64,000 bases of DNA from Polaromonas sp. (GCF_029945685.1 NZ_JAQSDA010000027.1:310001-374000), one strand, 5' to 3'; shown: positions 16,478 to 25,779, counted from the stretch's first letter. Notes: generated from the letters alone by a model not told the origin. Program-made: numbers and translations.

Positions 16478-19153
16478 TCAGCGCAAGGACAGGCGCATCG
16501 CCACGGTTTCCTGCCCGCTGGCGATGGACACGTCGAAACCGGTCTGGCGTGCCAGGGCCGCCATGCCCACGTTCTCCGGCAGGCATTGCCCCACGACCTC
16601 GGCGGTGCCGTGCTCGCGCAGGTAGCGAATCAGCTTGTCCATCAACTGGCGCCCCAGGCCGTGCCCCTGCCAGCCCGTGGCCACCTGGATCGCGAATTCC
16701 GCCTGCAGGTTGTCCGGGTCGCAGACGGCGCGCGCTTCTGCCACCATGAGCGACTCGCCTCCCGCCTGAGGCACCATCGCCACGAAGGTCATCTCGCGGT
16801 CATAGTCGATCTGGCTGTAACGAGCCAGCTCGGAATGCGGTACCTCGCGCCGGGCCATGAAAAACCGCAGCCGCATGTCGGCGGGCGACGCTTCGGCATA
16901 AAAGGCCATCAGGCGCTGGCCATCCTCGGGGCGAATCGGGCGCAGCAGCACATCCTGGCCCTTGACCTTGACGTGTTCTTCCAGGGCCTGCGGGTAGGGA
17001 CGGATGGCCAGGCGGCTGCGCTCGCCCGCCGGGACCGGGCGCAAGCGCACCCGTGCATCCAGCGCCAGCACGCCGTGTTCATCCACCAGCAGGGGGTTGA
17101 TGTCGAGTTCCGCCAGCCAGGCCAGGTCACAGGCCATCTGCGAGACCTTCAGCAGCGTGGCCAGCAGCGCTGCCTCGTCGGCGGGCGGTCGCCCGCGGTA
17201 GCCCGCCAGCAGGAGCGACAGCCTGCTGCCGGCAAGCATGTCCTGCGCCAGGCGGGTATTGAGCGGCGGCAACGCCACCACATGGTTCTTGTGCAACTCG
17301 ACGGCAACACCGCCCTCGCCGAGCAGCATCACCGGCCCGAACACGGGATCCGAGGCAATGCCGACGATCAGTTCGTGCGCCCCTGGGCGGTCAGCCATGG
17401 CCTGCACAGTGAAGCCGAGTATCTGCGCCTGCGGCAGCAGACCAGTCACCTGCCGCCGCATCTTCCCGGCTGCGCGCCGGATCTCTTCTTCAGAAACCAG
17501 GTTGAGCGCCACACCGCCGACGTCGGACTTGTGGATGACCTGGGGCGACACGATCTTCAAGGCCACGGGGTAACCGATGCGCCTGGCCGCCGCGACCGCC
17601 TCCTCGACATCGCCGGTCCGGACGGTCTGCACCGTGGGAATGCCGTAGGCCCGCAGCAACGCCTGGGCCTGCGCGTCACCGAGCCACTCGCGTCCCTCCT
17701 GCAGCGCGTCCACGAGCAGCGACTGCGCGAGTTGCCGGTCTGGCGTGAAGTCCTCCAGCGCAGACGCAGGGAGCTGCTGCAACGCCTGCTGGTTGCGCGC
17801 GTAGGTAGCCAGTTGCAGCCAGGCCGCCGCAGCGCGTTCCGGCGTGTTGTAGCCGGCAACACCCGCCGCGGCACTGGCCAGCCGGGCCGCCGCCACCGCC
17901 GCGCCGCCCAGCCAGCACGTCAACACGGGTTTGGCCGACGTCTGGATCAAGGGCAGGCAGGCCGCTGCAATCTGGTCCGCCGGAACAATGGCCGTAGGTG
18001 CATGGATGAACAGCACACCATCCACCTCGGGCGCGGCCAGCAGCACCTTCAACGCGTCCTCATAACGAGTGACAGGTGCGTCCCCGACGATATCGATGGG
18101 GTTGCCGTGCGACCAGGTAGGCGGCAGGCACTGGTTGAGCGCTTCCAGCGTCCTGTCATCCAGCAGGGCCAGCTTGCCGCCGCCCAGCGCCAGTGCATCG
18201 GCGGCAAGCACCCCGGCACCGCCGCCGTTGGTCAGGACCGCCAGCCGCTCGCCGTGCCAGCCCTTCACATGGGTCAGGGTTTCGGCCGCGTCGAAGAGCG
18301 CCTCCAGGGTATCCACCCGCAGCATGCCGGCGCGGCGGACGGCGGCGTCGAACACCACATCGGAGCCTGCCAGCGCCCCGGTGTGCGAGGCTGCCGCCCG
18401 GGCACCCTCAGGCGCACGCCCGGCCTTGACCACAATGACCGGCTTGTTGCGCGCGGCGGCGCGCGCCGCCGACATGAACTTGCGCGCGGCCTTGACCGAC
18501 TCCATGTACATCAAAATGGCCCGCGTTCCGGGATCGCTGGCCAGGTAGTCGATGACATCGCCGAAGTCCACGTCGGCGCTGTCGCCCAGCGAGATGAAAT
18601 GCGAAAATCCGATGCTGCGGCTGTTGGCCCAATCGAGCATGGCAGTCGCCAGCGCGCCCGATTGCGTCACGAAGGCCAGCTTGCCGGGCAAGGCATTGCC
18701 GGGCGCAAAACTGGCATTGAGTCCGATGCCCGGCACAAGCGCCCCGATGCAGTTCGGCCCGAGGATGCGCAGCAGCCAGGGCCGCGCCGCATCCAGCATG
18801 GCCTGCTCCAAGGTGGGCCCGCCCGGGCTTGCGGCCTGCTTGAGCCCGGCCGAGAGCACGATGGCGGCGCGTGTGCCCTTGCGGCCCAGGGCCGTGATCA
18901 GGTCGGGGACCGTCGCAGCAGGCGTGCAGATGATGGCCAGGTCGGGCGCCTGCGGCAGCGACTCCACATCGGGCCAGGCCGGCCCGCCCCCGACATGGCT
19001 GTGCTGGCGGTTGACCGGCCAGACCGGCCCCTGAAACCCGTCCGCCCGGAGATTGCGCAGGACCACGGCGCCCAGGCTGCCCTCGCGGTCGGAGGCGCCT
19101 ATCAGGGCCACGGAGGCGGGGTGGAACAGGGTCTCGAGATTGCGTACGCTCAT
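16478..19153 (-). CDS. ADP-forming acyl-CoA synthetase fused to a GNAT acetyltransferase (Pat-like)
   Basis: An 891-residue fusion. In order: CoA-binding domain (about 5-130, LIGASDREGSLG), succinyl-CoA-ligase-like domain (about 140-460), ATP-grasp domain (about 480-700) and a C-terminal GNAT acetyltransferase (about 725-890, with the acetyl-CoA loop GWQGHGLGRQLM). This is the architecture of bacterial protein acetyltransferase Pat/PatZ, which acetylates acetyl-CoA synthetase and other proteins; the synthetase half is often inactive. The start MSVRNLETLFHP at 19153 is canonical and has AAGGAAATTC before it. It is followed by a USP in one operon. An FNR-like promoter lies upstream. Confidence 0.9.
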   Translation of the reverse strand: MSVRNLETLFHPASVALIGASDREGSLGAVVLRNLRADGFQGPVWPVNRQHSHVGGGPAWPDVESLPQAPDLAIICTPAATVPDLITALGRKGTRAAIVLSAGLKQAASPGGPTLEQAMLDAARPWLLRILGPNCIGALVPGIGLNASFAPGNALPGKLAFVTQSGALATAMLDWANSRSIGFSHFISLGDSADVDFGDVIDYLASDPGTRAILMYMESVKAARKFMSAARAAARNKPVIVVKAGRAPEGARAAASHTGALAGSDVVFDAAVRRAGMLRVDTLEALFDAAETLTHVKGWHGERLAVLTNGGGAGVLAADALALGGGKLALLDDRTLEALNQCLPPTWSHGNPIDIVGDAPVTRYEDALKVLLAAPEVDGVLFIHAPTAIVPADQIAAACLPLIQTSAKPVLTCWLGGAAVAAARLASAAAGVAGYNTPERAAAAWLQLATYARNQQALQQLPASALEDFTPDRQLAQSLLVDALQEGREWLGDAQAQALLRAYGIPTVQTVRTGDVEEAVAAARRIGYPVALKIVSPQVIHKSDVGGVALNLVSEEEIRRAAGKMRRQVTGLLPQAQILGFTVQAMADRPGAHELIVGIASDPVFGPVMLLGEGGVAVELHKNHVVALPPLNTRLAQDMLAGSRLSLLLAGYRGRPPADEAALLATLLKVSQMACDLAWLAELDINPLLVDEHGVLALDARVRLRPVPAGERSRLAIRPYPQALEEHVKVKGQDVLLRPIRPEDGQRLMAFYAEASPADMRLRFFMARREVPHSELARYSQIDYDREMTFVAMVPQAGGESLMVAEARAVCDPDNLQAEFAIQVATGWQGHGLGRQLMDKLIRYLREHGTAEVVGQCLPENVGMAALARQTGFDVSIASGQETVAMRLSLR

Positions 19154-19193
19154 GAATTTCCTTGGAACAGGGGTCAAACATCCCCATGCTGGA

Positions 19194-19234
19194 AGATTAG
19201 TGCCCGGGCAGCACCCGCAGTTGCTCCAGATCAA
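19194..19234. promoter_or_regulatory. Candidate FNR-type promoter, acs-usp (and possibly the divergent DksA-like gene)
   Basis: TTGCTCCAGATCAA (19221-19234) differs from TTGAT-N4-ATCAA by one base. On the minus strand 21 bp separate it from a -10-like TAATCT (19194-19199), giving an RNA starting about 35 nt before the acs ATG. On the plus strand CAGAAT (19258-19263) lies 23 bp away, which could serve the DksA-like gene. Confidence 0.6.
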
Positions 19235-19287
19235 AGACCCGGGTGCCGGGTGACCCACAGAATGGTCACGCCAGCACAAGGTTCCTC

Positions 19288-19674
19288 ATGGAAACATACG
19301 ACCGCACCCTGATGCCGCGCTTCAGCCAGATTCTGGCGCAGCGCGAAACCGAACTGCGTGCCCTCCTGCGTGCCACCGCCGAACAGCTCCACGAGGCGGG
19401 TGGCACCGGGCAGCACCGTGTGATGGATTTCAAGGATGACGCCATGGAACAGGCTGTGGCCACGGTCGATGAGGCCAAGGCGGGGCACGCGGTGCTTGAG
19501 CTCGAGGAAGTGCTGGCGGCGCGTCGCCGTCTGGCCGACCAGAGCTTCGGCTATTGCCTGGACTGCGGCGAAGCGATCGACCTGCGGCGCCTCGCGGCCC
19601 GGCCCGCCGCAGCCTTGTGCACAACGTGCCAGGCCATTCATGAGCATGAGCGTCCCATGGCGATGCGGCGCTGA
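19288..19674 (+). CDS. TraR/DksA-family C4 zinc-finger protein
   Basis: A 128-residue protein with a coiled-coil half (about 5-80, rich in Glu, Ala and Arg) and a C-terminal C4 zinc finger CLDC...CTTC (about 88-112). DksA relatives insert their coiled coil into the RNA polymerase secondary channel and tune promoters with ppGpp. The coiled-coil tip carries DEAKAG rather than the classical DxxDxA motif, so the polymerase activity is uncertain. The start METYDRTLMPRF at 19288 avoids the FNR-like site. It is followed by a phasin gene 33 bp downstream. Confidence 0.85.
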   Translation: METYDRTLMPRFSQILAQRETELRALLRATAEQLHEAGGTGQHRVMDFKDDAMEQAVATVDEAKAGHAVLELEEVLAARRRLADQSFGYCLDCGEAIDLRRLAARPAAALCTTCQAIHEHERPMAMRR

Positions 19675-19707
19675 ACCGGCAACCGTCCTCCACCCGAAAG
19701 GAATCCC

Positions 19708-20193
19708 ATGCGTGCAAAACCATCTCTCCCTGCCTCGCCTCGCAAAAGTACGGAGACGGACACCACCCCCGCCCGCTTTCTGGCCGACCTCGGACGCCAG
19801 CAACTGGCCGTTGCCACCGATGCGGCCTGCGCCCTGTTGCGCGGCAGCGAAGCCATGCGGGCCATTCAGCATCAGGCGGCCCACGAGGCGTCCCTGCGTC
19901 ACCAGGCGGCGGCGCAAAAGCTGCACGACCACTGTGAGCCAGCCGACCTGCTGGCCATCCAGTCGGATCTGCTGCGTTTTGACCTGCTGGGTGCCACCCA
20001 GTACTGGCAACAGATCACGGCCACGGCACTGCAGTCGCAGGTCGAGATGATGGCCAACGCCACCCACCTGCTCGACAACGAACAGGGCGGTGCATTGAAA
20101 TCGGCCATGGAGAGTTTTCAGGCGGCGATCGCTTCAGGTAATGGCTTTTTTGCGGGAAAACCCACCGCCACGGCACCACCAACCCGCACCTGA
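19708..20193 (+). CDS. Phasin-like PHA granule-associated protein
   Basis: A 161-residue Ala- and Gln-rich, largely helical protein with the segment DLLAIQSDLLRFDLLGATQYWQQI, typical of phasin_2 proteins. Phasins coat polyhydroxyalkanoate granules and control their size. The N-terminus is basic and disordered (MRAKPSLPASPRKS), and the C-terminus is Ala/Pro/Thr-rich. It lies next to phaC in convergent orientation, which supports the call. It sits 33 bp after the DksA-like gene and probably shares its transcript. Confidence 0.8.
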   Translation: MRAKPSLPASPRKSTETDTTPARFLADLGRQQLAVATDAACALLRGSEAMRAIQHQAAHEASLRHQAAAQKLHDHCEPADLLAIQSDLLRFDLLGATQYWQQITATALQSQVEMMANATHLLDNEQGGALKSAMESFQAAIASGNGFFAGKPTATAPPTRT

Positions 20194-20244
20194 AGCCGGT
20201 TACCCGCTGCCGGTGTCCGCGGGCAGGGGTACTAAAACCGCACC

Positions 20245-21996
20245 TTATCCTTGGTGAACGTAGGTGCCGGGTGCGGCTGACAGCAGGCCCGCAGAACGCA
20301 GGCCGGCGACCGGCGCTGCCTTGGTTTGTCCCGTCGATTGTTCATGCAGCCAGGCATGCCAGCACGGCCACCAGGAGCCGGCGACCGGTGGCGCACCTTG
20401 CAGCCAGTCCTGCGGATCTGCAGGCGCCCTGCCTTCCGCATGGGTGGCGACGCGGTAACCGGCCTGGGAATGGGCGGCGGCGCCGGACGGCGGATTGACG
20501 ATGCCGACGTTGTGCCCCCCCGAGGTCAGCACAAAACTCACAGGCGCGCGCGTCAGACGGTGAATCTTGTAGACCGAAGTCCACGGCGACACATGGTCGC
20601 GCTCGGTGGCCACCACAAACATCGGCACCTTGATGTCGGCCAGCGAAATGGCGTGGCCGGCTGCCATGTAGCGCCCCTCGGCCAGGTCGTTGTGCAGGTA
20701 CAGCCTGCGCAGGTACTCGCTGTGCATGCGCGCCGGCATGCGCGTGGCGTCGGCATTCCAGGCGCGCAGCGCCGTCATCGGTGTCTGCGCGCCCATCAGG
20801 TATTCATGCACGAGTTTGGACCAGACCAGGTCTTTGGAATTGATGAGGGCAAAGGCGCCGGCCATCTGGCGGCCATCGAGATAGCCGCGTCCCGCCATCA
20901 GGTCTTCCAGAAACGCGATCTGGCTCTCGTCGATGAACAACCCCAACTCGCCAGGCTCATGAAAATCAACCTGCGCGGCCAGCAATGACACGGTTTTCAG
21001 CGGGTTGCGCGGCCGGGCGCCCAAGGCCGCAGCCGCCATGGCCAGCAAGGTGCCGCCCAGGCAATAACCCGCCGCGTGAGTGCCGGCACCGGGCCGCAAC
21101 TCGCCCACCGCCTTCAGCGCGGCCATGGCCCCGAGTTCCAGGTAATCGTCGAGCCCCAGGTCCCGGTCCTGGCTGTCCGGATTTTTCCAGGAAACCATGA
21201 AGACGCTGTGGCCCTGGTCCACCAGGTAGCGGACCAGCGAATCGGCCGGCGTCAAATCAAGGATGTAGTACTTCATGATCCACGAGGGCACGATCAGTAC
21301 CGGCTCGGCGTCAACTTTCGGTGTAGCCGGCTCGTACTGGATCAGTTCGATCAGGCGGTTGCGGAAAACCACCTTGCCCGGGGTCAGCGCCACCCCTGTT
21401 CCGGGGAGAAAAGCCTCCACGCCGCGTGGCTTGCCCTCCGTCAGGACCGCCATGGCGTCGCGCGACCAGTTGGCAAAACCGTTGGCCAGATTCGCCCCGC
21501 CCGTGGCCAGGGTTTCTTTCAGTACCTGGGGGTTGGTCATCGGAAAGTTCGAGGGCGACCAGATGTCCAGCCACTGGCGTGTCGTGAATGCCGCCACGTC
21601 TTCATGGTGCCGGGAGACGCCGCGCACGCCTGTCATGGCCGCAGTCCACCACTGGTCCTGCAGCAGAAAGGCCTGGGCCATGGCGCTGAACGGCAGCATG
21701 TCCCACTCCTGCGGCGAGAAGCGCTTGTCCTGGGGGGCCGGCTCCACGCAGCGCACACAATCACCGCGCCAGGCCTGCGGCGCATACTGCGCCCACAGCA
21801 GACCCTTGCGCAGCCCGTCGGCAACCAATTCAGCCTGCCGGGAAGGCGACGCCAGCAGGTGCGTGAACCAGTCGGCATACGCCCCGGCGACCGAGGCCGG
21901 TGAGACGCCGTGCGTGAGTCGGGCCAACCCGGCCTTGAGTGGAAGGTCCATCGGAGCCGGCGTGTGCCCGTGCGGGCGGGAGTCAGAAATTGCCAT
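20245..21996 (-). CDS. phaC: Class I poly(3-hydroxyalkanoate) synthase
   Basis: A 583-residue alpha/beta hydrolase-fold polymerase. The catalytic Cys312 sits in the lipase-box variant GYCLGG, with Asp467 (TERDHVSPW) and His495 (GGHNVG). The N-terminal domain (1-220) and WSPSNFPMTNP, FVVSW and PSWIMKYYILDL blocks are typical of class I. It polymerises 3-hydroxyacyl-CoA into storage granules. The start at 21996 was chosen for its MAISDSRPHG N-terminus; an upstream in-frame ATG exists. A phasin gene converges from the other side. phaA/phaB are not in this window, so this is a second, stress-linked synthase locus rather than a full operon. Confidence 0.93.
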   Translation of the reverse strand: MAISDSRPHGHTPAPMDLPLKAGLARLTHGVSPASVAGAYADWFTHLLASPSRQAELVADGLRKGLLWAQYAPQAWRGDCVRCVEPAPQDKRFSPQEWDMLPFSAMAQAFLLQDQWWTAAMTGVRGVSRHHEDVAAFTTRQWLDIWSPSNFPMTNPQVLKETLATGGANLANGFANWSRDAMAVLTEGKPRGVEAFLPGTGVALTPGKVVFRNRLIELIQYEPATPKVDAEPVLIVPSWIMKYYILDLTPADSLVRYLVDQGHSVFMVSWKNPDSQDRDLGLDDYLELGAMAALKAVGELRPGAGTHAAGYCLGGTLLAMAAAALGARPRNPLKTVSLLAAQVDFHEPGELGLFIDESQIAFLEDLMAGRGYLDGRQMAGAFALINSKDLVWSKLVHEYLMGAQTPMTALRAWNADATRMPARMHSEYLRRLYLHNDLAEGRYMAAGHAISLADIKVPMFVVATERDHVSPWTSVYKIHRLTRAPVSFVLTSGGHNVGIVNPPSGAAAHSQAGYRVATHAEGRAPADPQDWLQGAPPVAGSWWPCWHAWLHEQSTGQTKAAPVAGLRSAGLLSAAPGTYVHQG

Positions 21997-22046
21997 GAAA
22001 AAGTCCGGCGTCACTACGCCGCGCCTCCAGTCAGTCAAAAAACATG

Positions 22047-22088
22047 ATCGTCCCGTAGCAGCGCCACCCCGCATTTGCGCAAGGTCAA
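22047..22088 (-). promoter_or_regulatory. Weak FNR-like promoter candidate for phaC
   Basis: On the minus strand TTGACCTTGCGCAA (22075-22088) has one good half-site and a degenerate CGCAA half, also seen upstream of the beta-CASP and NMP phosphorylase genes. It is 22 bp from GACGAT (22047-22052), a poor -10. The RNA would start about 45 nt before the phaC ATG. Confidence 0.35.
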
Positions 22089-22245
22089 CAAAAGCCCTCA
22101 ATCCCGGCTCCGGCCTCGCCAGCTGCGTACCCTGTCCGGAGGCCGCCCGATGCCATGTTCGCGATGACCGTCAATTCCTCCGGTGCGAAACTGCAACCTG
22201 TGCCGCAGGCGCATTCACCCCGCGCGAGCCGGGTTCCGCGCCGAC

Positions 22246-22286
22246 TTGAGCAATGTCAATGCCCGCCGCGCAAAGAAGCATAAATT
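22246..22286 (+). promoter_or_regulatory. Candidate FNR-type promoter of the hsp20-ABC exporter run
   Basis: TTGAGCAATGTCAA (22246-22259) is an imperfect FNR palindrome. A -10-like TAAATT (22281-22286) follows after 21 bp, matching the geometry of the strong sites. Predicted RNA start at about 22293, leaving a 54-nt leader before the hsp20 ATG. Confidence 0.5.
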
Positions 22287-22346
22287 GGGCGCCTTGGCAG
22301 CGCCATGCCGCCGCGTTCAGATTCCGAAAGCACGCAGGAGAGTTCC

Positions 22347-22637
22347 ATGAAAACGGATGCCCACATCAAGGCCGACGTCAAGGCTGACATTCCCGGTTTG
22401 CACATGGTCGGCAATGTGGTGCGGATCGACGCCGGGGTCAAGCGCGAAAAAGAGACCAGAGGAAATGGTGACAAGGTCCTGCGCAGCGAGCGCTACTGGG
22501 GCAATATTTCGCGCACCTTCAGCCTGGCCCAGGACGTGGACGACGACAAGGTCCAGGCCAGGTATGCCGACGGCGTCTTGAGCCTGGAGCTGCCTAAAAA
22601 GGCCTCGGCAGCGAGCAAAAAAATAACGATTCAATAG
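22347..22637 (+). CDS. Shortened Hsp20/alpha-crystallin-family chaperone
   Basis: A 96-residue protein. The second half is a standard alpha-crystallin domain: [40 protein letters not shown] and the C-terminal ITIQ, the I-x-I assembly motif. The N-terminal arm of normal Hsp20s (about 35-45 residues) is missing, and the ADIPG loop runs almost directly into [14 protein letters not shown], so about 10 residues of the first beta strands appear deleted. AGGAG lies 7 nt before the ATG at 22347. It is probably a soluble, altered holdase. It leads a tightly spaced run of genes (11 bp to the ABC ATPase). Confidence 0.8.
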   Translation: MKTDAHIKADVKADIPGLHMVGNVVRIDAGVKREKETRGNGDKVLRSERYWGNISRTFSLAQDVDDDKVQARYADGVLSLELPKKASAASKKITIQ

Positions 22638-22648
22638 GCCCCGCACGC

Positions 22649-23374
22649 ATGACCACGGCGCAGCAGCCGGACGCCCCGGTGCTGCGCATCCGGTCGCTGT
22701 CCAAAACCTATGGCAGCGGTGAAACCGCCGTGTTTGCCTTGCGCGATGTGGATCTCGAGGTGCGGGCGGGCGAATTTCTGGTGCTGCTGGGTGCCTCGGG
22801 CAGCGGCAAGTCCACGCTGCTGAACATCCTGGGCGGACTGGACCGGCCGAGCACCGGCGAGGTGGAATTCCTGGACCACCGCCTGACCGATGCGCCCGAT
22901 GAGGAGTTGACGCGTTACCGTCGCGAACACGTCGGCTTCGTATTCCAGTTCTACAACCTCATTCCCAGCCTGACCGTTCGCGAGAACGTGGCACTGGTCA
23001 CCGACATCGCCAGCAACCCCATGCCGGTGGACGAGGCACTGGCGCTGGTGGCGTTGACGCCCCGGCAGGACCACTTCCCTTCCCAGCTGTCGGGTGGCGA
23101 GCAGCAGCGCGTGGCCATTGCGCGCGCCATCGTCAAGCGTCCACAGCTCCTGCTGTGCGACGAGCCGACCGGCGCGCTGGACTATGCCACCGGCAAGCTG
23201 GTGCTCGAAGTCATCGCCCGCATCAACCAGGAACTGGGCACCACGGCCATTGTCATCACGCACAACGCCGCCATCGCCGGGATGGCCGACCGCGTCATCC
23301 GCCTGGCGGACGGGCGCATCGCCAGCATTGAGGCGCCGTCGCGGCGCCTCACCCCCGCAGAATTGTCATGGTGA
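22649..23374 (+). CDS. ABC transporter ATP-binding protein (LolD/MacB class)
   Basis: A 241-residue ATPase with Walker [10 protein letters not shown] (about 50-58), Q-loop QFYNLIP, signature LSGGEQQR, Walker [13 protein letters not shown] and the switch His in ITHN. The [14 protein letters not shown] stretch is typical of the MacB/LolD/FtsE-like group, which drives mechanotransmission or lipoprotein/peptide export rather than classic import. It is 4 bp upstream of the FtsX-like permease gene and 11 bp after hsp20, so it is cotranscribed. The substrate is unknown. Confidence 0.9.
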   Translation: MTTAQQPDAPVLRIRSLSKTYGSGETAVFALRDVDLEVRAGEFLVLLGASGSGKSTLLNILGGLDRPSTGEVEFLDHRLTDAPDEELTRYRREHVGFVFQFYNLIPSLTVRENVALVTDIASNPMPVDEALALVALTPRQDHFPSQLSGGEQQRVAIARAIVKRPQLLLCDEPTGALDYATGKLVLEVIARINQELGTTAIVITHNAAIAGMADRVIRLADGRIASIEAPSRRLTPAELSW

Positions 23375-23378
23375 AGCC

Positions 23379-25760
23379 ATGAAAGCACTGGACCGGAAGT
23401 TGCTGAGGGACCTGCGGCTGCTGTGGAGCCAGGGCCTGACCATCGCGCTGGTGGTGGCCAGCGGCATCGGCGGCTTCATCACCAGCCTGAGTGCGGTGGA
23501 CTCGCTGGGCCTGGCACGCGAACGTTTTTATGCTGAGGCTCATTTTGCCGATGTGTTCGCCACCGTCAAACGCGCGCCGAACGCGTTGGTGGAGACACTG
23601 CGGGAGGTGCCCGGCGTGGCCGACGTGCAGACCACGATCGAACAGGTGGTCCGCATAGCGGCTCCGGGAGTGAGTGACCCCATCCTCGGTCAGCTGATCG
23701 GCGTGGACCGCAAACAGCTGCCGCGCATGAACCAGGTGAGCGTCTCGCGCGGCCGGGCGCTCGACCACGCGGGACTCTCCTCCGGCGCACGCAGCGACGG
23801 CCGCATCGAGGTGCTGGTCTCGGCCGGCTTTGCGACATCGCGCGGCGTCAAACCGGGCGACATCTTCACCGCCCTGATCAACGGGAAACAGCGTACCCTC
23901 CTGATCGCCGGCATCGCGCTGTCCCCCGAGTATATTTTTGCCGGCCTGGGCGGCAGCCCTGACCAGCGCGGCTTCGGGGTGTTCTGGATGGACCGCGACA
24001 CCCTGGCCGCGGCCTACGACATGCAGGGCGCCTTCAACCGCGTGAGTATCAAGCTCGCACCCGGGGCATCGCAGCGCGACGTGATTGCCCGTATGAGCCG
24101 GCTGCTGTCACGTTACGGTGCGGGAGAAGCCTACGGCCGCGAAGACCAGATCTCCCACGCCATGCTCGACGCCGAGATCAAGGAGCAGCAGGTGCTGGGC
24201 ACGGTGCTGCCTTCCATCTTTCTCGGCGTGGCAGCCTTTCTTCTGCATGTGGTGGTCTCGCGGCTGGTGTCCACACAACGTGAGCAGATCGCCGCCCTGA
24301 AGGCGCTGGGCTACACCAACCGAAGCATAGGTGCGCACTATCTCAAGATGGTGCTGGTGATCGTCATCCTGGGGCTCTTGCTGGGCATCTGGCTCGGCGA
24401 CTGGCTGGGCGGCGCCTTCACGCGGCTGTATGCCGACTTCTTCTACTTCCCGAAGTTCGAGCACCACCTTGCACCGTGGCTGCTGGTGGTGGGCGCGGGC
24501 CTGACGCTGGCGACCGCCGTGGTCGGGACGCTCAGTGCCATCGGCGCCACGGTGCGCCTGGCACCGGCCGAGGCCATGCGCCCGCCCGCACCGGGACACT
24601 TTCGGCGCACGCTGCTGGAACGCCTGGGCGTCAAGGGGGTCAAGCCGGCCCTGCAGATGATCCTGCGCAACATGGAGCGCCGCCCGCTGCGCACCGGACT
24701 GTCCATTGCCGGCGTGGCAGCAGCCGTGGCCATCGTGGTGATGGGAAATTTCATACGCGATGCGATCGACCATATTGTGGACACCCAGTTCTCCCTGGCC
24801 ATGCGCAGCGACGTGATCCTGTGGATGAGCGACCCCATTGGCAACGAGGCCCGCCATGAGGTGGCGCGCCTGCCCGGGGTCATCGCGGTGGAGGCAACCC
24901 GCGACGTTCCGGTGCGTTTCGTCAACGGCCCGGTCAGCGAGCGCGGCCTCATCCAGGGTTATGCAGAAAACCCCGAGCTGCGGCGCATCATCGACATCCG
25001 CGGCAAGGAAGTGCCCCTGCCCGATGGCGGACTGGTGATGACCGACCGCCTGGCCAGCAAGCTGGGGCTGCGTGTAGGTGACACGGTGCGCACCGAGGTG
25101 CTCGAAGGACGCCGCGAGACACTGCAGCTGACACTGGCAGCCACCGCACAGGAAATGATGGGACTGAACGCCTACATGGAGCGCCGCGCGCTGAACCGGC
25201 TGATGCGCGAAGGCGATGTGGCCTCGCAGTACGCGGTGGCACTGCAGCGCGGCAGCGAAGCCGCCTTCCTGGCCGCCAGCCAGGGCCTGCCGCGCGTCGC
25301 CGGCACTTTCAGCAAAGCCAATCTGCTGCGCAACATGCAGGAAGTCAGCGCCCGCAACGTCCGCCTCATGAGCACGGTTCTCACCCTGTTTGCCAGCGTG
25401 ATCGCCATCGGGGTGGTCTACAACAATGCACGCATTGCGCTGTCGGAGCGCACCTGGGAGCTGGCCAGCCTGCGGGTGCTGGGCTTCACGCGTGCCGAAG
25501 TCTCGGTGCTGCTGCTCGGTGAACTGGCTATCAGCATCGCCATTGCGCTGCCGCTGGGCATGTTGATGGGCTGGGGCCTGGTACATCTGGTCGCGGAACT
25601 GCTCAAGTCCGACCAGTTCCAGTTCCCGGTGGTGATCCAGCCCCGTACCTATGCCTGGGCGGCCATCTGCGTGGTCGCCGCCGGCGTGGCCAGCGCCCTG
25701 GTGGTGCGGCGGCGGATCGACCGGCTGGACATGGTGGCTGCGCTCAAGACCAGGGAATAA
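23379..25760 (+). CDS. ABC transporter permease with two FtsX domains
   Basis: A 793-residue permease. One N-terminal helix is followed by a large periplasmic domain, an FtsX three-helix block (about 285-420), a second helix near 440-460, a second periplasmic domain and a C-terminal FtsX block (about 660-790, EYTW-type ERTWELASLRVLGF). This double arrangement is the LolCE-like or DevC-like pattern of tripartite exporters. The start MKALDRKLLRDLRLLW at 23379 follows the ATPase stop by 4 bp. Together with the adaptor at 25780 it forms a complete exporter. The cargo is unknown; a stress-linked lipid, peptide or lipoprotein is possible. Confidence 0.88.
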   Translation: MKALDRKLLRDLRLLWSQGLTIALVVASGIGGFITSLSAVDSLGLARERFYAEAHFADVFATVKRAPNALVETLREVPGVADVQTTIEQVVRIAAPGVSDPILGQLIGVDRKQLPRMNQVSVSRGRALDHAGLSSGARSDGRIEVLVSAGFATSRGVKPGDIFTALINGKQRTLLIAGIALSPEYIFAGLGGSPDQRGFGVFWMDRDTLAAAYDMQGAFNRVSIKLAPGASQRDVIARMSRLLSRYGAGEAYGREDQISHAMLDAEIKEQQVLGTVLPSIFLGVAAFLLHVVVSRLVSTQREQIAALKALGYTNRSIGAHYLKMVLVIVILGLLLGIWLGDWLGGAFTRLYADFFYFPKFEHHLAPWLLVVGAGLTLATAVVGTLSAIGATVRLAPAEAMRPPAPGHFRRTLLERLGVKGVKPALQMILRNMERRPLRTGLSIAGVAAAVAIVVMGNFIRDAIDHIVDTQFSLAMRSDVILWMSDPIGNEARHEVARLPGVIAVEATRDVPVRFVNGPVSERGLIQGYAENPELRRIIDIRGKEVPLPDGGLVMTDRLASKLGLRVGDTVRTEVLEGRRETLQLTLAATAQEMMGLNAYMERRALNRLMREGDVASQYAVALQRGSEAAFLAASQGLPRVAGTFSKANLLRNMQEVSARNVRLMSTVLTLFASVIAIGVVYNNARIALSERTWELASLRVLGFTRAEVSVLLLGELAISIAIALPLGMLMGWGLVHLVAELLKSDQFQFPVVIQPRTYAWAAICVVAAGVASALVVRRRIDRLDMVAALKTRE

Positions 25761-25779
25761 GGAAGAGGGGAAACAGGGA

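Larger units (their letters stand above)
21997..22346. other. 350-bp divergent spacer between phaC and hsp20
   Basis: No gene is seen. It holds two FNR-like sites with suitably spaced -10 elements (annotated separately), one facing phaC and one facing hsp20. AGGAG at 22335-22339 is the hsp20 ribosome site. The rest is GC-rich with no clear repeat. Confidence 0.6.

Noticed and set aside
16586..19312. A very long open frame (about 900 codons) antisense to the acyl-CoA synthetase-GNAT gene
   Set aside because: It is a GC-rich shadow frame. Its translation is His/Gln/Arg-rich with no recognisable domain, while the opposite strand gives clear CoA-binding, ATP-grasp and GNAT motifs.
22246..22259. 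FNR-like site also driving phaC
   Set aside because: On the minus strand no -10-like hexamer lies 21-22 bp away (CCCGCG). A different weak site at 22075 has a better-placed one.
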